Assembly: GCF_000715075.1 (NCBI RefSeq) | Contig: NC_134084.1 | Span: forward strand, 96,080,411-96,144,410 | Direction: 5' to 3' | Origin: Nicotiana tabacum | Taxonomy: Eukaryota > Streptophyta > Magnoliopsida > Solanales > Solanaceae | DNA: 64,000 nucleotides | Part shown: one piece after another, positions 32,111-43,637 of the stretch | How positions within the stretch are numbered: position 1 is the first letter of the stretch | How the letters are laid out: every line of letters begins with the position of its first letter | Translations under genes and position numbers: made by a program | The notes under the pieces: generated by a model | The model's input: the letters and a program-made list of their open reading frames with translations, nothing else | Told to the model about the DNA's origin: nothing | Database searches by the model: none

Positions 32111-34800
32111 CATGTTGTGAGACCCCATGTGTTTTTTCTCTTACCTTATGTAATATACGTAACGTGGCGTGGTTATATTAGGTATATACGATTGGGTATA
32201 GCACATTGGGAGAATAAGACTGAAAATGTGTGGTAATATCAAGGAACTAACTAAAGCTTTAGGTCAAAGGAATCCCTTAAACAAAGGTTCGTGGTTAAAG
32301 AAATGGCTCGGGTAGCACCCCGCGCGTTCGGAAGGTTTAATTTAACTTGCACCTGTGGGATAAGACTAAGAGTGTCTAATATGCTAATAATAGTGTATTA
32401 TGAGGTATTATAATATCACACGGGTCACATGTTAAGTTTTGGAGTCAAGAAAGTTGCGAAATAAAGGTCGGCAAAGGTTATCGTAAATTTCTCTAATAAT
32501 TTTTCTAAACTTTGGGTCAAATGTATTAGATCATTTCTCCCAATATATAATGAGTTATGGGACCCACAACCTATCAAATTGAAGGTCTACAAGTCTAGTT
32601 CGCAACCAAAAAACTCTCACATCAAACGGACATTGGAGTAAAATGTTATGACTGTTTTACCCAGGACTGTCAAGGCTGAAACCGGGTCACGAACCGAGTT
32701 GGGTCAAACAAGTGGTATAAGTCGGAAAATCCGACTTGTAAGACCCCAAAACATTTTATTTTCGCCCCAAAACAGTGAGGGAGCTGAAGAGAGGGTTTCA
32801 TGGTGTTCTTGAGTGATTGAGGTACGTTTTTAACGATTTCTACCGTTAAAGTTTGTCCCCGTGCCTAGAAACTCAATCTCTACGCTTTGCAATCGTTTCC
32901 CCCTTCTATTAGCTGTGTTTGGAACTATTTTTGGAAGATAGAAATTTGTTGTTTCTTGCTGGTTCTTCAGGCTTTATACTTGATTTTCCAAGGTAATCAT
33001 CTTGGGACTCTTTTATGATCGTTTTTACAAAGTTCTACGGACGTTTCGTCAAGTTAGGGCCATATGGCAAATCTGCCGATTTAAACTCAATTATGAACTA
33101 TTTATAGGTGTATATAAGCTGCATATATATAGTGTTTGTGAAGCTTAGAACGTAAGGAACAACTTTCGTGAAGGAACTACAAGCATTCAGACGTTCGTTG
33201 GGAAGGTATGTTAAGGCTAAGCTCCGTCCTTCCTTTTTGCACGAATTCTTGGAAATTCCTAGGACGTCAAATGTGATATTTTACTATTCTATTGCTAGAA
33301 AGACCTTCTGTGAAAGGCATTGGGATCGTAGCTGAAGTATTTTCATGATGCTATTAGGTTGATATTCCACTCGTTCAGTTAAATAGGGTATTTGACATCT
33401 ATATATGTCATTTTGTCGGTTTTCTTATCCATATGTTTATATATATGAATTCTTACTCGTCTTTGGGTTGTGTGACTAAACAAAATAAAGGCATGTAGTA
33501 TTTATGATCAGTCCTTCTTCCTTGTTAAAGTATATTTTAAAATCTCTAAAGTGACACATCGATTTCCAAAAATCTCAAATATAAATTTTTCGTTTAAACT
33601 ATTAAAACACTTGATTTTTGATATACTTTCCTTTACTAATTATCAAGAAATCAGGTATAAGGACTAAGTGAAGCACCTTAAGATTTTTATGAATATCTTT
33701 AGAGTTAAGTTATCTTTCTAAAAGTCGAGTTAAGTTTTCAAGCTTATTTATTCAAAGAAAACATATGAGGTTCCACGAGACAATTGTATGCGATACGAAG
33801 GTGATTATGAGATCATGAGGATAAGAGTACCTATGAGCCAAGATTGGCTAAGTTCTTGTTATGGCCTATTATGTGCATTCAAAGTTCATATCATACATGG
33901 CATATTATGCATGGACTTCGAGCTATAATCGGAGGTAAGGGGCCTATTTGCCCGAAAAACTATATATATTGTACAGATGGCCACAGGTTGGCAATATGAA
34001 ACCGGTTAGCTACCGGGAGAGACCACCATTGCTAGCATTTGGTTGGGTATGTCATGCATTTGCATCAATATATATGTATTCACGACATACACTTACACGA
34101 GCATACCATGCATAATTGATTACTATGAGGTCGGATGTCGGTCATGAGGCTATAAGAGTTTTAGTGTCAGGTGGTTTCACTATTATTTTTTTACACCAGC
34201 TATGTATGATTCTACTTTCTGCCTTACATACCAGTACATTTTTATTCGTACTGATGTCCCGTTGCTTGGGGATACTGCATTTTTGTTTCGTGCGTGCAGG
34301 TCCAGGTAGGGACTCTGATCGACCCCTCCGCTAGGATTTCGGGGTTCAGCTGTGAGTTGGTAAGCTCCACCTCTTCCTGGAGCTTTCATAGGATGGTTAC
34401 TTTTGTGTACAGTTTGGGTATAGTCGGGGCCTTGTTCCGACAGTGCTTATGACACTCTTAGAGGCTATTGTGGACACAGTATTCTGGGTTTCTTTTTGTA
34501 GCTTTCAGTCTCCAGCCCATAGGCTTGGCATGTATATATATGTGTGTAGGCATGTATGTCTCCAATCGCGGCCTCGTCGGCCAGCTAGTACTTTATTATT
34601 TTGGCTCGTCTACCTTTGTTTATATGGCTTATTGTTATTCAGGTCATGACCTTAATAGTCCAGGCTTAGTATTTCAGATGTTGCGTTGCCCGATCTGTTG
34701 GGCCCCCAGTTTAGTTAGCTAGTATGTTTAGTGGCTAACTCAATCGAATACAGTATCTAGTGCCAGTCGTGCCTCCCCTAGTTTGGGGCGTGACACATGT
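32111..34800 (+). mobile_element. Solo LTR inserted in the leader of element B
   Basis: The LTR is 32116-34795 (2680 bp): TGTGAGACCC at the start and GGGGCGTGACA at the end, with a perfect 5-bp duplication CATGT at 32111-32115 and 34796-34800. It interrupts the element B leader exactly (..GAGACCCATGT|AACCTAGAGC), as the uninterrupted leader of element A shows. No internal region or second LTR is present, so this is a solo LTR left by intra-element recombination. Orientation is plus from its terminal sequences. ORFs in it (34116-34722) have no recognisable product. Confidence 0.9.
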
Positions 34801-34808
34801 AACCTAGA

Positions 34809-34820
34809 GCTCTGATACCA
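34809..34820 (-). other. Primer-binding site of element B
   Basis: TGGTATCAGAGC on the minus strand, an exact match to the common initiator tRNA-Met type site, 3 bases inside the 5' LTR. Confidence 0.88.
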
Positions 34821-35541
34821 ACTTGTCACGACCCAGAGTTCTCGCCATCGGGAGTCGTGATGACGCTTACTAATGTGAGCTAGGCAAGCTGACTGCTTGA
34901 TCAATTTATTATTTTTCCCATTTTAATCCTTTAGCAATTATGAGCAATAATTTAAAGACAGCAGAATTTAAGTCAAGCGAAAGAAAAACAATAAAACTAC
35001 TAAGTATATCCAATACAACTGTTTAAACAAGACTACCCAGAATTTGGTGTCACAAGTCACGGACTGTCTAAGAACACTACAAACAAAGTCTGAATGAAAT
35101 ACACAAGTTTATCTCTGAATAAGTAAAAACAGAAAGAGGAAAGATAGGAGGTGATGCCAAGGCCCGCGGACGTCTGCAGGACTACCTCGGATCGCCTGTG
35201 TGGACTGAAGACAACACCCCCACTGTGGTCCAAGCACTCCGGTATCAGTATCTGCACACAGTGCAGAGTGTACTATCAGCACAACCTACCCCATGTGCTG
35301 ACAGGTGCCTAGCCTAACCTCGGCGAAGTAGTGACGAGACTAGGACCAAACTACCAAATAAACATGTGCAGTTAAATCATATACATCGAAATTGAAGCAG
35401 ATATTTACAATTAAAATTGGGCAGGGGAAACATGCTGCGGGGAGTAACAGGTAACAACAAAACGACTGTAAAGAAACATAAGGAATGTCATAAATCAATT
35501 ACCAGCAAAAATAAGGAAATAGAAGAAACAGATACATACGT

Positions 35542-35736
35542 AATACCGTTGCAAACGTGCAACCCGATCCTATTTCATATGATACTGTTGCAGACGTGCA
35601 ACCCGCTCCCATTTCTTATATTATCGTTGAAGGCGTGAAACCCGCTCCCATTTCACATATTACTATTGCAGGCGTGCAACCCGTTCCCATTTCACATGTT
35701 ACCGTTGCAGGCGTGCAACCCGCTCCCATTTCTTTA
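35542..35736 (-). repeat. 39-bp minisatellite in 5' LTR of element B (5 copies)
   Basis: Counterpart of 24842-24998 with one more unit; two units carry mutated hairpin arms. Confidence 0.88.
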
Positions 35737-36666
35737 GCAACACCAATCATAAAAGGGTCCCGGCAAGGGAACAATAATATCAAAACAAACATCCCGGCAA
35801 AGGAACAATAATATGACAATAACATCCCGGCAAGGGAACAATAATGATAATAATATCCCGGCAAGAGAACAATAATGATAATACCATCCCGGCAAGGGAA
35901 CAATAATGATAATAACACCCCGGCAAGGGAATAATTATGATAATCCTCATATGAAGCGCAATAAACCACAACAGAGTCATAACAAATACAATACAAGACT
36001 CACGGGCATGCTTGACACCGACGTATAGATACTCGTCACCATGCCTATAAGTCGTACTCCACAATTAACACGTAGCAATTAAGACACGACTCCTAATCCC
36101 TCAAGCTAAGGTTAGACCAAACACTTACCTCGAACTTCCACGGCCAACTCAAGCCTCAAACACCACTTTTCCTTTTGAATTTGGCTCCAAATCAATTGTA
36201 TCTAGACATAATCGACTTAATAACATTAATAAACGCTAATCAATCCAATTCCAGTGCTTAATTATAGATTTCCTATCATTCTTCCCAAAAAGTCAAAAAT
36301 CGACCCCGGGCCCGCTTGGTCAAAATACGAGGTTCGGACCAAAACCCGATCACCCATTCACCCAAGATCCCAAATATGTAATTAGTTCCAAAATTCGACC
36401 CCAAAACGAGGTCTACATCCCAATTATACAAAAAGCCCTAACTCTATCCAAATCCCGAATTTTCTACCCTTAAGAACATAATTTAGGCCTAGAAATCTAA
36501 TGGGTGTTAATGGAAATTGAAGAAAATGAGTCTAAGATTATATACCTATGAATTTTTGGTGAAGTTCTCTTTCATAAATCGCCCAATTTGGAGTTTGGAA
36601 GAAGTTATGAAAATTATGAAGACTCCCGTTTCTATTACTGTTTTAAATGAGTGGGCAAAAATACAC

Positions 36667-36945
36667 TACACGATCGCAAACAAGCCTATGCGATCGCATA
36701 GGTTTGACTCTCCTGGCCTACGTGTTCGCGAGCTAGAGGCCACGTTCGCATAGGGTTAAAACTACCCAGCCCCCAGTCCCCTTCCTACTCTATGTGTTCG
36801 CGACTAATCTGGTGCGTTCGCATAGAGTAAATTCCCAAAGCTTCGCATTCGCACCCAGGTCTACACGTTCACATAGTGAAAACCTGCCTTCCTCCCAATT
36901 TGTGTTGTGTGTTCACGAGGGTTACCACGCGATTGCATAGAGTTA
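36667..36945 (-). promoter_or_regulatory. U3 quasi-palindrome array, 5' LTR of element B
   Basis: Same positions and motif type as 25936-26211, with several C to T or G to A changes in the motifs. Confidence 0.6.
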
Positions 36946-37655
36946 AAAACTCAGACACCAGCAACAACAGAAATACCAGATTTCTAAGTCCAAAAACACT
37001 CCGACGCCTATCCAAAACTCACCCGAGCCCTCGGGGCTCCTAAACAAACATGTACACTACCTCAAAAATACCTTACAGACTTACTCGTACGATCAAATCG
37101 CCAAAATAACATCAACAACTATGAATTTAGCATCAAAATCATGAAATCACTTAAGAACTTCAAATTTTTCAATTTTTCTCAAATACGGTCTGATTCATGT
37201 CATTTCAATTCCATTTCTTACCAAATTTCATAGACTCGACTTAAAGCACATATAAGACCTGTACAAGGCTCCAAAATCATAATATGGTCCCGATACCATT
37301 AAATTTTAAACGCATTTCATTTCCAAAACTCATAAATAATTTCAGAAAATAAATTTCTTTAGAAATTCATTTCTCGGGCTTGGGACCTCGGAATTCAATT
37401 CCAGGCATACGCCCAAGTCCCATATTTTCCTACGGACCATCCGGGACCGTCGAATCACGGTCCGGATCCATTTACCCAAAATGTTGACCGAAGTCAACTT
37501 AAATTCATTTTAAAGTCAAAATTCATCATTTTTCACAAATTTTCACATAATGGCTTTCCGGCTACGTGCCCTGACTATGCACACAAATCGAGGTGATGTC
37601 GAAAGAGGTTTTTAAAACCTCGAAATGTAGAATTTATTTCTAAAAGGTCATCACT

Positions 37656-37660
37656 CTAAC
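37656..37660. repeat. Target-site duplication CTAAC (right) of element B
   Basis: Follows ..GGTCATCACT. Confidence 0.85.
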
Positions 37661-37877
37661 AGACTTAAGTTATCACAAAAACAAACATTCAGTCATCTTC
37701 AAGGTTGAGATTGGTTGATCTTTTGCTGAGATTGGCTCGAGTTTGGACATGGAAACTGGATTGATTGTGATGAAGAATGGACTTAAGGTTGGCTAAGGCT
37801 TGCTTGAGTTTGTCTTCTCCTCAACTGTTATTGAAGTTGCCTTTGTTTTATATCATTTCTTCCTTGCCACCTCAGTC

Positions 37878-39943
37878 CAGGTTGTAATACCCTATATTTT
37901 ATTATGGTGTATTGATCATTAGCATAATAATAATAATAATAATAATAATAAGAAGAAGAAGAAACTAGCTATAAAAAAATAAATGAAAAACTAACTAAAT
38001 AAACAAAACAAAACAAAACAAAAAGGAAAAAGGTAAGGAATTTAAAATAAAGGGCCTAAAGGGCACATTACACTATCTGCCAACAAAGAATTGAAAAGGG
38101 TTATCAAACACCCTTATAAGGATAACGAAGCAGAAAGCTTCGAAACGGCAAAAAGGAAAACGAGCAGAAAAAGAAGAAGGGGAAAAGAGAAGAAGAAGAA
38201 GAAGAAAGCTTTGGGCAAAGGTTTTAAGAAGAATTGGGAGTTGAAATTGAACGTATTAAAGCTCTCTCTCATAAAAACATGTGAAGTCATAACGCATTAG
38301 GACTCAAACTCAATATTTTATTATCATGGTACACCAGGACTCAAATCTGATGTCTTCGATTCAAGAGGTTAACCTTTTTCTCCTCATCTATTGAATTATT
38401 AAATTGTATCTATACAATTTTATGTAGTACAAAAGAATTCAATATCAACTTTCTCTTATATATGTCTTATATAAAAAGAAATATAAAATTACTATGGAGA
38501 TAATAAGGCTATAAAGGTTTGGTTTAAGCACTAATAGGTCTAATTTTAGAGGAATAAATTATACCAAATAGTTTGAAATTGATAGAATTATGGACTAGTT
38601 CTATGATTAAATATAAATCCACAAACTAAGACTCAAACGTGAACTCCGATGATTGGGTGTTCTAAATTAGTGATGGATTTAGCCTAAATGAGGCAATTAA
38701 CATGAGATCGATATTATGTAATTATAGATTGATTGGAGGAATTTGTACGAATTGCTCGAGGTGAAACATTTGGTATTTCGGCACGAGTACTATGAGTAGT
38801 AATCTTACCGCAATTTGTATTTTCATAACTTGCATGATATACACATGATTTTTAATATGAATATGCTATCAATTATTTTGAGATTCATGTGGGACAAGTC
38901 TCTTACTCGATATGATAGCGAAATAGTTATTTGAAATGAATACCGCGGTTTTAAATATTTTCGTTGTCACTAGATCTGTTTTACCGTTACTTGAATTTAC
39001 TGTTATCGAAAAGACATTGAAGGATATCGTAGCTAACGGCGGGTTCGTTAGACCTGGTGCACCTTGTAATTATAGATTACCGTTATAGCCCTCGCTAGTG
39101 GGAAGGTAGAACTAGCATACCGTTACTGATTTCCCTCGAGTAGGGACTACCGTTATATTTGACTTCTTGCGAAGAAGTCTATAGTTGTACCGATTACATG
39201 ATCCGTTCATTGAAACCTCCTAAAATATGAATATTGATATTATATAGTGGTTACCGAGCTTATTACAGAATTGTCAATCATACTATACTACAAGAAAAAC
39301 ATGATGAGACTGAAAATTATTTATTGTTTCTGAAAGGGGCATTTTTATGATAATTTCTATTTAATATAATAGCATGTTTTCTGACTTGTCCCCAATAAAA
39401 ACGGTTATGGTTAAGTGTTATTACTCACTGAGCTAGCAACTCATTCCCCGCTAATTTTGTTTACAGAGACAACAGTTGACGCGGGCGAGGATTTCGTCAA
39501 TTAGAGCGCACAGGTTGATAGTTCTTGGTGAGCCTCGCACTTGTTCGCGTGGGCAGAGATTTTACCAATTGTTATGGTCTTTTCTTTGAACTCTTAGAGT
39601 CGCTCCATGGTCATTCTTTTAGTGTCTTGAGTATTTCTTCGTTATTATAGACTTATGTTGAGTATCACTCATTCTTATCAAATTTGGAGATAAAGTAGTA
39701 TTTATAGTTGTTAGTGGGTGAACTATTAAAGGTAGATATTTATTTTGGTTAATTGATAAAGTCACTGTCAATTGAATTGCTATTAGGATGTTTGGTTGCT
39801 AATTTGAGACAGGAAAATATTTTGGGATAGTCCAAAAATAGGGGAAACTCTGTCCGATTTTTTGTAAAATACCGATAAGGCTTACTTGGGAGCATTTGCT
39901 CCTAAGATTCGGTCACGATCCTAAATTGGGTCGTGACACAGGT
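37878..39943 (+). mobile_element. Second solo LTR, inside the MULE
   Basis: The LTR is 37883-39938 (2056 bp), TGTAATACCC to GGGTCGTGACA, with a perfect duplication CAGGT at 37878-37882 and 39939-39943. Its terminal sequences resemble the other Ty3/gypsy LTRs here, but the body is different. It contains an (ATA)n/(AGA)n run (37921-37962). No PBS or internal sequence follows, so it is a solo LTR. Confidence 0.9.
37921..37964. repeat. (ATA)n(AGA)n microsatellite
   Basis: About ten ATA units followed by about four AGA units. Confidence 0.95.
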
Positions 39944-40100
39944 GCACTGAATCCAAGATCGATATTGGTCTGCCCAGCATCTACTACTTTTGTAGGAGCA
40001 GAATGTACCCTATCTCTTGATCCACATTGCATAGGAAGCCAAATTAGCACCCCCAAACTACTAATATCTAAATAAAAATTCAAATCCTCAATGATCTTAC

Positions 40101-40930
40101 CCTTTCAATCACTGTTCTTGTATCACTAAATAATATATCAAATCCAGTAGTTCTTGGTTTTCCTCGAAGTCCACTAGCTCTTGGCCTTCCTCTAACACTA
40201 GATATAATATCCTCAGAAGTCCTTGTTCTCATACTTCCAGTATCCTGATGTAAGATAAATACTATCTAATAATTTAAAAATCATGGTCCTAATGCAGATT
40301 AACTAAAGTAAAAAAAGAATACTTACAGATGCACTTGCAACAGCTGATGGTTGAGTATTTCTGGTCCTGGCAGTTCCAGAATCACTTGCAGGACCTGATT
40401 GTTGAGTTGTTGTTTGAGCAGCCTGTGATGGTTGAGCAGCACCAACATTTCTGGTTCCTGCTGTTCCAGATCCTTGTCCTTTCTGAAATTTCCAAAATAT
40501 AAAATGAGTTATAGAAACAACCAAAGTACAAATCACAATTAGAAACAAATTGAATGCATTACTAGGATAGGACACCCCTTCTTGTTATAGCCTACTACCT
40601 TACAATTAGAGCATGTCATTGGTGTCCCTTTCCTTGATCTCTTACCAAACTTCTTTTTAGGTTTATCTTGAGATCTTTTCTATATTGTTTAGGTCTACCA
40701 GGCATCTTGGTAAATACAGGAGGCTCAACAGTTGGATTCTTTGTTGATGGCCAATCGGTTGGTTTTGGAGTGATTATGATTAATTTTGGAAGGGGATGAC
40801 TAATTTTCAGGCCATTACTTAACCTAGGTTTAAGAGGGGAGGGTTGGTTAGAGACTGGAAAAGAGACGAAACGTGGGGGAGGGTTGGTCGGTCTATTGAT
40901 TTAAGGACGGGGGACCCCAATCGGTTGGGG
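40101..40930 (-). pseudogene. MULE transposase, C-terminal exons only
   Basis: Three exons are recognisable on the minus strand: about 40740-40563 (PPVFTKMPGRPKQYRK, then after a one-base slip SQDKPKKKFGKRSRKG and the knuckle CSNCKVVGYNKKGC), 40482-40327 (Gly/Thr/Gln-rich), and 40244-40101 (MRTRTSEDI..RGRPRASGLRGK..GFDILFSDTRTVIER). Splice sites are GT/AG. MPGRPKxxRKR, the CX2CX4HX4C knuckle and a final GFxILF.xxxTVIER are hallmarks of plant MULE transposase C-termini. The zinc-ligand His is Tyr here. The catalytic DDE core and N-terminus are missing. Confidence 0.7.
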
Positions 40931-41019
40931 TTTATTTTCGCGTCCTTGACGTGTAACAGTCTCATTGGTCATTTGCTAACTAGATGGACACGTTAGCGAA
41001 TGCGTAATATACGCGCGTA

Positions 41020-41135
41020 GGTTCAAGGGTAAAATATGTTTATTAGTTATGGGTTTCACGAGTTTAAGTGTTTAAATGGGAAAGTCCAAAGTTTATGTAT
41101 CGGCTTTCAAAAGGCCTACAAGTTAAAGTGGCCAG
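41020..41135. repeat. Right terminal inverted repeat of the MULE
   Basis: Reverse complement matches 23004-23120. Confidence 0.7.
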
Positions 41136-42560
41136 GAAATCATTACGCTTTTTTTTTTGAGCTAGAAGACAATGTCCAAGTTCGGTATAGGAAATTGCAT
41201 TTTTATTTTTCCCTTTTTTTGCTTTACTTCTCAAATTATTTAGGTTCCTTGTTCAGTTATTTCATGTTTATCAAAAGGGATTTTTTCGTATATATATGAA
41301 ATTGTTTTCGTATTTATAGAAAGTAATTAATTTTGTCATAATATATATAAATTCTATCAAAGCTATAATTTATATATAACATGAATATAATTTTTATTAT
41401 ACAGAATTTGATCAAAAACTACAATTTACATACAATTTATATTCAACTTGCATATAATTTTTTTTGTGCAGAATCCAATTAAAAAGCTATAATTTACATA
41501 CAATTATATTAGTTGTATATATTTTGCATATAGATTGTACATCCGACATACAAAATATATATTCAATTTATTTATGTCTTCTTACAATCTGAAATTTCAA
41601 CTAAAACCAACTCGAATCTTCACCAAATTCTTTCAAAATTGAGATATAAACTCCAAAAAATATTCTTAATCATTTGCAATAATACACAATCCAAACAAAT
41701 AATAATTTTGTAAAATTTAATTTTTAAATTTAAAGGTTTTTAATGACTGTCAATAGAGATTTTTAATAGCTGTCATTTTTCAAATAATCCATACTCAGAT
41801 GTGTGCGTTGGTTTGAAAATGATCGCACATTATCTTTTATACCTCATAATGAATCATTTGATCTGATGACGTATAGACTCGGTATACAGATTCAAATAAT
41901 GTTCATTGTTACTTTATTTTCATTAGTGATTATTCTTCCTTGTTAGTTGAAGCGGACTAAAAAGTGCATAACTTTAATAATAATGCATTCAGGTGAAGCC
42001 ACTGATTTAGGAAGAAAATTAATGAATGGATGCTGACTGAAATTGGCTGGTGCAGAGTTGATAGTGGAGTTTGGAGAATTGTTGGATCATCAATGAATTT
42101 GAAGAGGTTTGAATTTAGGGAAAAAAGAAGAGGAAAGAACATGAGTAAGATTGGAATCTAATATATTATTTTATATATAAATAATAAATCGTATATGCTT
42201 ATCTAATTAAGAGATAACCTCTCGAGGAAGGGTGAATAAGTTTATAATGTAATAAATAGGTACATGTTCCTTTTCAAAACAAGTTGCAAACTAAATTCTT
42301 GAGCTTTCTTTTTCGAGAGAAGCTCACAGACACCCATTCTAAGGGTTGCTACTTGCTATTTTGGAAATAACATTACTAATTTTGTCCTGAAATTTTGAGC
42401 TAATAATCTTAATTTTAGGACAACTTAGGATATTTGTGTCCTAAATAATTACACTAAAAAACTAAAATTCAGAATGCATTAACTAAATCATAAATAGCAG
42501 TCCTTTAGGGTGCTAGCTGGTGTCATTTTTACTTCTTTTTCTCACTTGCTTTAAGGCCCA
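41136..42560. other. AT-rich spacer, nothing recognised
   Basis: Very AT-rich; short ORFs show only Phe/Tyr/Ile-rich translation. No element termini or gene fragments recognised by eye. Confidence 0.4.
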
Positions 42561-42719
42561 ACTAGATGTGTGTATATATATATTAAAGGAATAAAGTTAC
42601 CATATATAATTGGCATTGTGGTTAAGCCAATTGGTAAACAAATAAATATCAATATTATATGGTAACTTTATTCTATATTTTACTAGGTTAGTCAAATAGA
42701 AATACATACATACATACAT

Positions 42720-42727
<8 letters not shown>

Positions 42728-42801
<74 letters not shown>
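42728..42801. repeat. (TA)n microsatellite in Helitron unit 1
   Basis: Uninterrupted TA repeat preceded by (CATA)n. Confidence 0.97.
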
Positions 42802-42806
<5 letters not shown>

Positions 42807-43536
42807 TTTGAATTATCTTTTAATTCTAAATTTATAGATAAAGTTTTAAAATTTTGAATTAAAATAAAAAAGAAATTTATCTTTTGTTATTATGTTATCA
42901 TGCTTAATTCAATTAATGATCATATGCAATTATGTTAGGAACTTTTGTTATCTTTTCTAATTATTTAAATGCTACTTCGTGTCTGGCAAAAAAAAAACTG
43001 AATATAACTATAAAATCCTTTCACATTTAAAACTCTATAATTATAGTTCAAAATTATACTTGGCAATTTAAAGACAAGTATATGCAATGTTATATAATAA
43101 CAATCAACTAATTTAATATGTAATGATTCAAAGAACAAAAAATATGTATATATAGGGTATTCAAAATATGTGGCTAGAGATATCGATAAACTCAAAATGG
43201 AGTCATACTAAGGTGAAGCTTCACCGGCTAAAGAATCATTTAAATTTTTAGATAGCCGAATAAAGTGAATTTTAAATTAAGGATAATATCTTCACTTGCC
43301 ATGATAAAGATAATCATTATTAAAATATATATAAAACTTTAGAAATTGAAATTTCAAAATAAAAATCTATATCTATATATATTACATATATTAAAGGAAT
43401 GAATATATATGTATATTAAAGGAATAAAGTTACCATATATAATTGGTATTGTGGTTAAGCCAAGTGGCAAGCTAGTAAATGCCAATAGTAAATGATAACT
43501 TTATTTCATATTTTACTAGGTTAGTCAAATAGAAAT

Positions 43537-43637
<101 letters not shown>

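Larger units (their letters stand above)
23916..37655 (-). mobile_element. Ty3/gypsy retrotransposon 'B' (chromovirus, Tekay/Del-like), carrying a SINE and a solo LTR
   Basis: 13.7 kb on the minus strand with LTRs 23916-26931 and 34824-37655, flanked by CTAAC on both sides. Subtracting the SINE (about 230 bp) and the solo LTR (about 2685 bp) leaves a 10.8-kb element of the same build as A but with different LTR sequence. PBS, gag, protease, RT, RNase H, integrase, chromodomain-like end and PPT all occur in the normal order. The outer LTR end reads ..CATCACT (canonical ..CACA), so the final CA is mutated. The frame is broken in many places. Confidence 0.9.
34824..37655 (-). repeat. 5' LTR of element B
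   Basis: 2832 bp, pairs with 23916-26931. It carries the empty SINE site (34970-34976), five 39-bp repeats (35542-35736), ~31-bp repeats (35755-35940), the palindrome tract (36667-36945), a TATA-like TTTAAA (36639-36650) and a donor-like site (about 36536-36545). Confidence 0.9.
23004..41135. mobile_element. Mutator-like element (MULE) with nested retroelements
   Basis: About 115-bp inverted repeats at 23004-23120 and 41020-41135 both begin CTGGCCACTT(T)AACTTG, share TTTTGAAAG..GATACA.AAACTTT..CATTTAAACACT, and end near ACTAATAAACATATTT. Inside are a zf-GRF gene remnant on the plus strand near the left end and the last exons of a MULE transposase on the minus strand near the right end. Removing element B and the solo LTR with their duplications leaves about 2.3 kb. 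No 9-bp target duplication is visible, so one end may have decayed or the two ends may come from sister copies. Confidence 0.6.

Noticed and set aside
34116..34722. Plus-strand ORFs of 68-84 codons in the solo LTR
   Set aside because: No recognisable domain, overlapping frames, and inside a non-coding LTR.
22995..41144. 9-bp target duplication for the MULE
   Set aside because: ACTGGTTTG on the left and GAAATCATT on the right do not match, also not when the ends are shifted by a few bases.
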